Translations under genes and position numbers: made by a program | The notes under the pieces: generated by a model | What the model was told of the DNA's origin: nothing | Database searches by the model: none | The model's input: only the letters and a program-made list of their open reading frames with translations | Shown here: positions 5,147-5,803 of the stretch, piece after piece | Position numbering within the stretch: the stretch's first letter is position 1 | How the letters are laid out: every line of letters begins with the position of its first letter | Origin: Syntrophaceae bacterium UBA5744 | GTDB lineage: Bacteria; Desulfobacterota; Syntrophia; Syntrophales; UBA2192 | Length of the DNA stretch: 5,803 nt | Reading direction: 5' to 3' | Assembly: GCA_002419215.1 (NCBI GenBank) | Contig: DIFQ01000051.1 | Span: 1 to 5,803 of the forward strand

Positions 5147-5205
5147 GCCCCGGATTTTTTCTACGATCCGTCCAGGGGCGGAAGACCGGTTTCAGCCGGT
5201 TTTTT
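5147..5205 (+). promoter_or_regulatory. Leader with terminator-like hairpin (possible attenuator)
   Basis: Between the promoter and the ATG at 5233 the leader can form two stems. The first joins GCCCC (5147-5151) to GGGGC (5175-5179), with GGAT/ATCC (5152-5155, 5166-5169) stacked inside. The second is AAGACCGG (5182-5189) with CCGGTTTT (5196-5203), including one G-T pair and a 6-base loop, running into six T residues (5200-5205). The second has the form of an intrinsic terminator on the plus strand. No plus-strand gene precedes it, so regulated early termination is a reasonable but untested reading. Confidence 0.45.
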
Positions 5206-5232
5206 CATATCAACCGACGAAAGAACGGCCCC

Positions 5233-5803
5233 ATGGCAGCTGACGACCTCTCCCGTCTCAAGATCGACAAGACCGCGAAAACCGTTCAGACGATCCGGCG
5301 AAAGCGGCCGATGCTCATCATCGGCGCCGCGGCCCTGATCGTGCTGGCGGCTGCCCTGTACTGGATGGGCATCTTCACCCCCGCCGAGTCGGTGGAAGTG
5401 GCCACCGTGAGCCAGACCTACCCCTCCCAGTCCTTCACGCTTCTCAACGCCAGCGGCTATGTGGTGCCCCAGCGCAAGGCCGCCGTCGCCTCGAAGATCA
5501 CGGCCCAGCTCCTGGAGATCAGCGTCGAGGAGGGAAGCCGCGTGAAAAAGGGGGACATCATCGCGAGGCTCGAAGGCGCCGACGCTGCCGCGGCCCGGCA
5601 GCAGGCCCAGGCGAACGTGAGCGTTTCCCGTTACGGCCTGGCCCAGGCCCGCGCGGAGCTGGAGGACGCAAAGGTCTCCTATGAGAGGGAAAAGGAGCTG
5701 GTCAGCCAGGAGTACACGACAAAGGCCCAGTACGACGCGGCCGAGGCCCGCTACAGGAAGGCCGCGGCGGGCGTCTCCGGCGCCCAGTCGGCCGTGAAGG
5801 CCG
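5233..5803 (+). CDS. Membrane-fusion (HlyD/MacA-like) efflux adaptor, N-terminal part
   Basis: 190 residues are visible and the gene continues past the right edge. A short basic cytoplasmic tail (TIRRKRP, 20-26) precedes one transmembrane helix (about 27-45, MLIIGAAALIVLAAALYWMG), so the rest is periplasmic. Residues 72-114 (from NASGYVVPQR to GDIIARLE) form the first half of a biotinyl/lipoyl-like hairpin domain, with the typical SVEEGSRVKKGD turn. Residues about 117-190 are Ala/Gln/Glu-rich and fit the alpha-helical coiled-coil hairpin that contacts an outer-membrane channel (LVSQEYTTKAQYDAAEARYR is a common adaptor motif). These proteins link an inner-membrane pump (ABC type such as MacB, or RND type) to an outer-membrane exit duct. 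The pump gene would be expected just outside the window. The ribosome-binding site is weak (GAAAG about 11 nt upstream); the start is chosen because it keeps the basic tail before the helix. Confidence 0.9.
   Translation, partial: MAADDLSRLKIDKTAKTVQTIRRKRPMLIIGAAALIVLAAALYWMGIFTPAESVEVATVSQTYPSQSFTLLNASGYVVPQRKAAVASKITAQLLEISVEEGSRVKKGDIIARLEGADAAAARQQAQANVSVSRYGLAQARAELEDAKVSYEREKELVSQEYTTKAQYDAAEARYRKAAAGVSGAQSAVKA

Overview
The window looks like chromosomal DNA from a GC-rich anaerobic bacterium, most likely a Desulfobacterota (Deltaproteobacteria) relative. I infer this from the gene style (a twin-CBS protein with an LPSLFTFFDGLIPL-type linker, a GH57 alpha-amylase-like protein, an MFP efflux adaptor) and from arrays of short degenerate repeats between genes. 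This is an impression, not a database match. There is no rRNA, tRNA, transposase or CRISPR array.

Layout, left to right. (1) 1-1662, minus strand: a two-gene unit. A transglutaminase-like cysteine-protease-fold protein (958-1662) is followed by a GH57 alpha-amylase-like protein (1-902) that runs off the left edge. Both family catalytic positions that I can place in the GH57 protein are substituted. (2) 1663-2685: about 1 kb with no convincing protein gene, but much structure. It has a probable promoter for the upstream unit, a minus-strand terminator-like hairpin (2002-2025), two and a half copies of a 140-bp tandem repeat with a long hairpin in each copy (2063-2412), an AT-rich block with mutually exclusive stem-loops (2490-2567), and a good sigma70-type minus-strand promoter (2616-2644). 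Together these could form a non-coding transcription unit of about 0.6 kb. (3) 2686-3150, minus: a stand-alone twin-CBS-domain protein. (4) 3151-3751: about 600 bp without a gene, holding three families of short repeats (about 7, 8 and 9 bp) and GC-rich inverted repeats. (5) 3752-4991, minus: a tight pair, an ABM-domain monooxygenase-like protein followed 10 bp later by a metallo-beta-lactamase-fold hydrolase. (6) 4992-5232: a divergent intergenic region with a plus-strand promoter (perfect TTGACA) and a leader with a terminator-like hairpin. (7) 5233 to the right edge, plus: the N-terminal part of a membrane-fusion (HlyD/MacA-like) efflux adaptor.

Functionally the genes are four small, apparently independent units: a possible polysaccharide-linked pair, an energy- or nucleotide-sensing CBS protein, a small-molecule oxidation/hydrolysis pair, and an export system. 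The least explained part is 1990-2644, where the repeats, the alternative RNA folds, and promoter and terminator signals pointing the same way all coincide.
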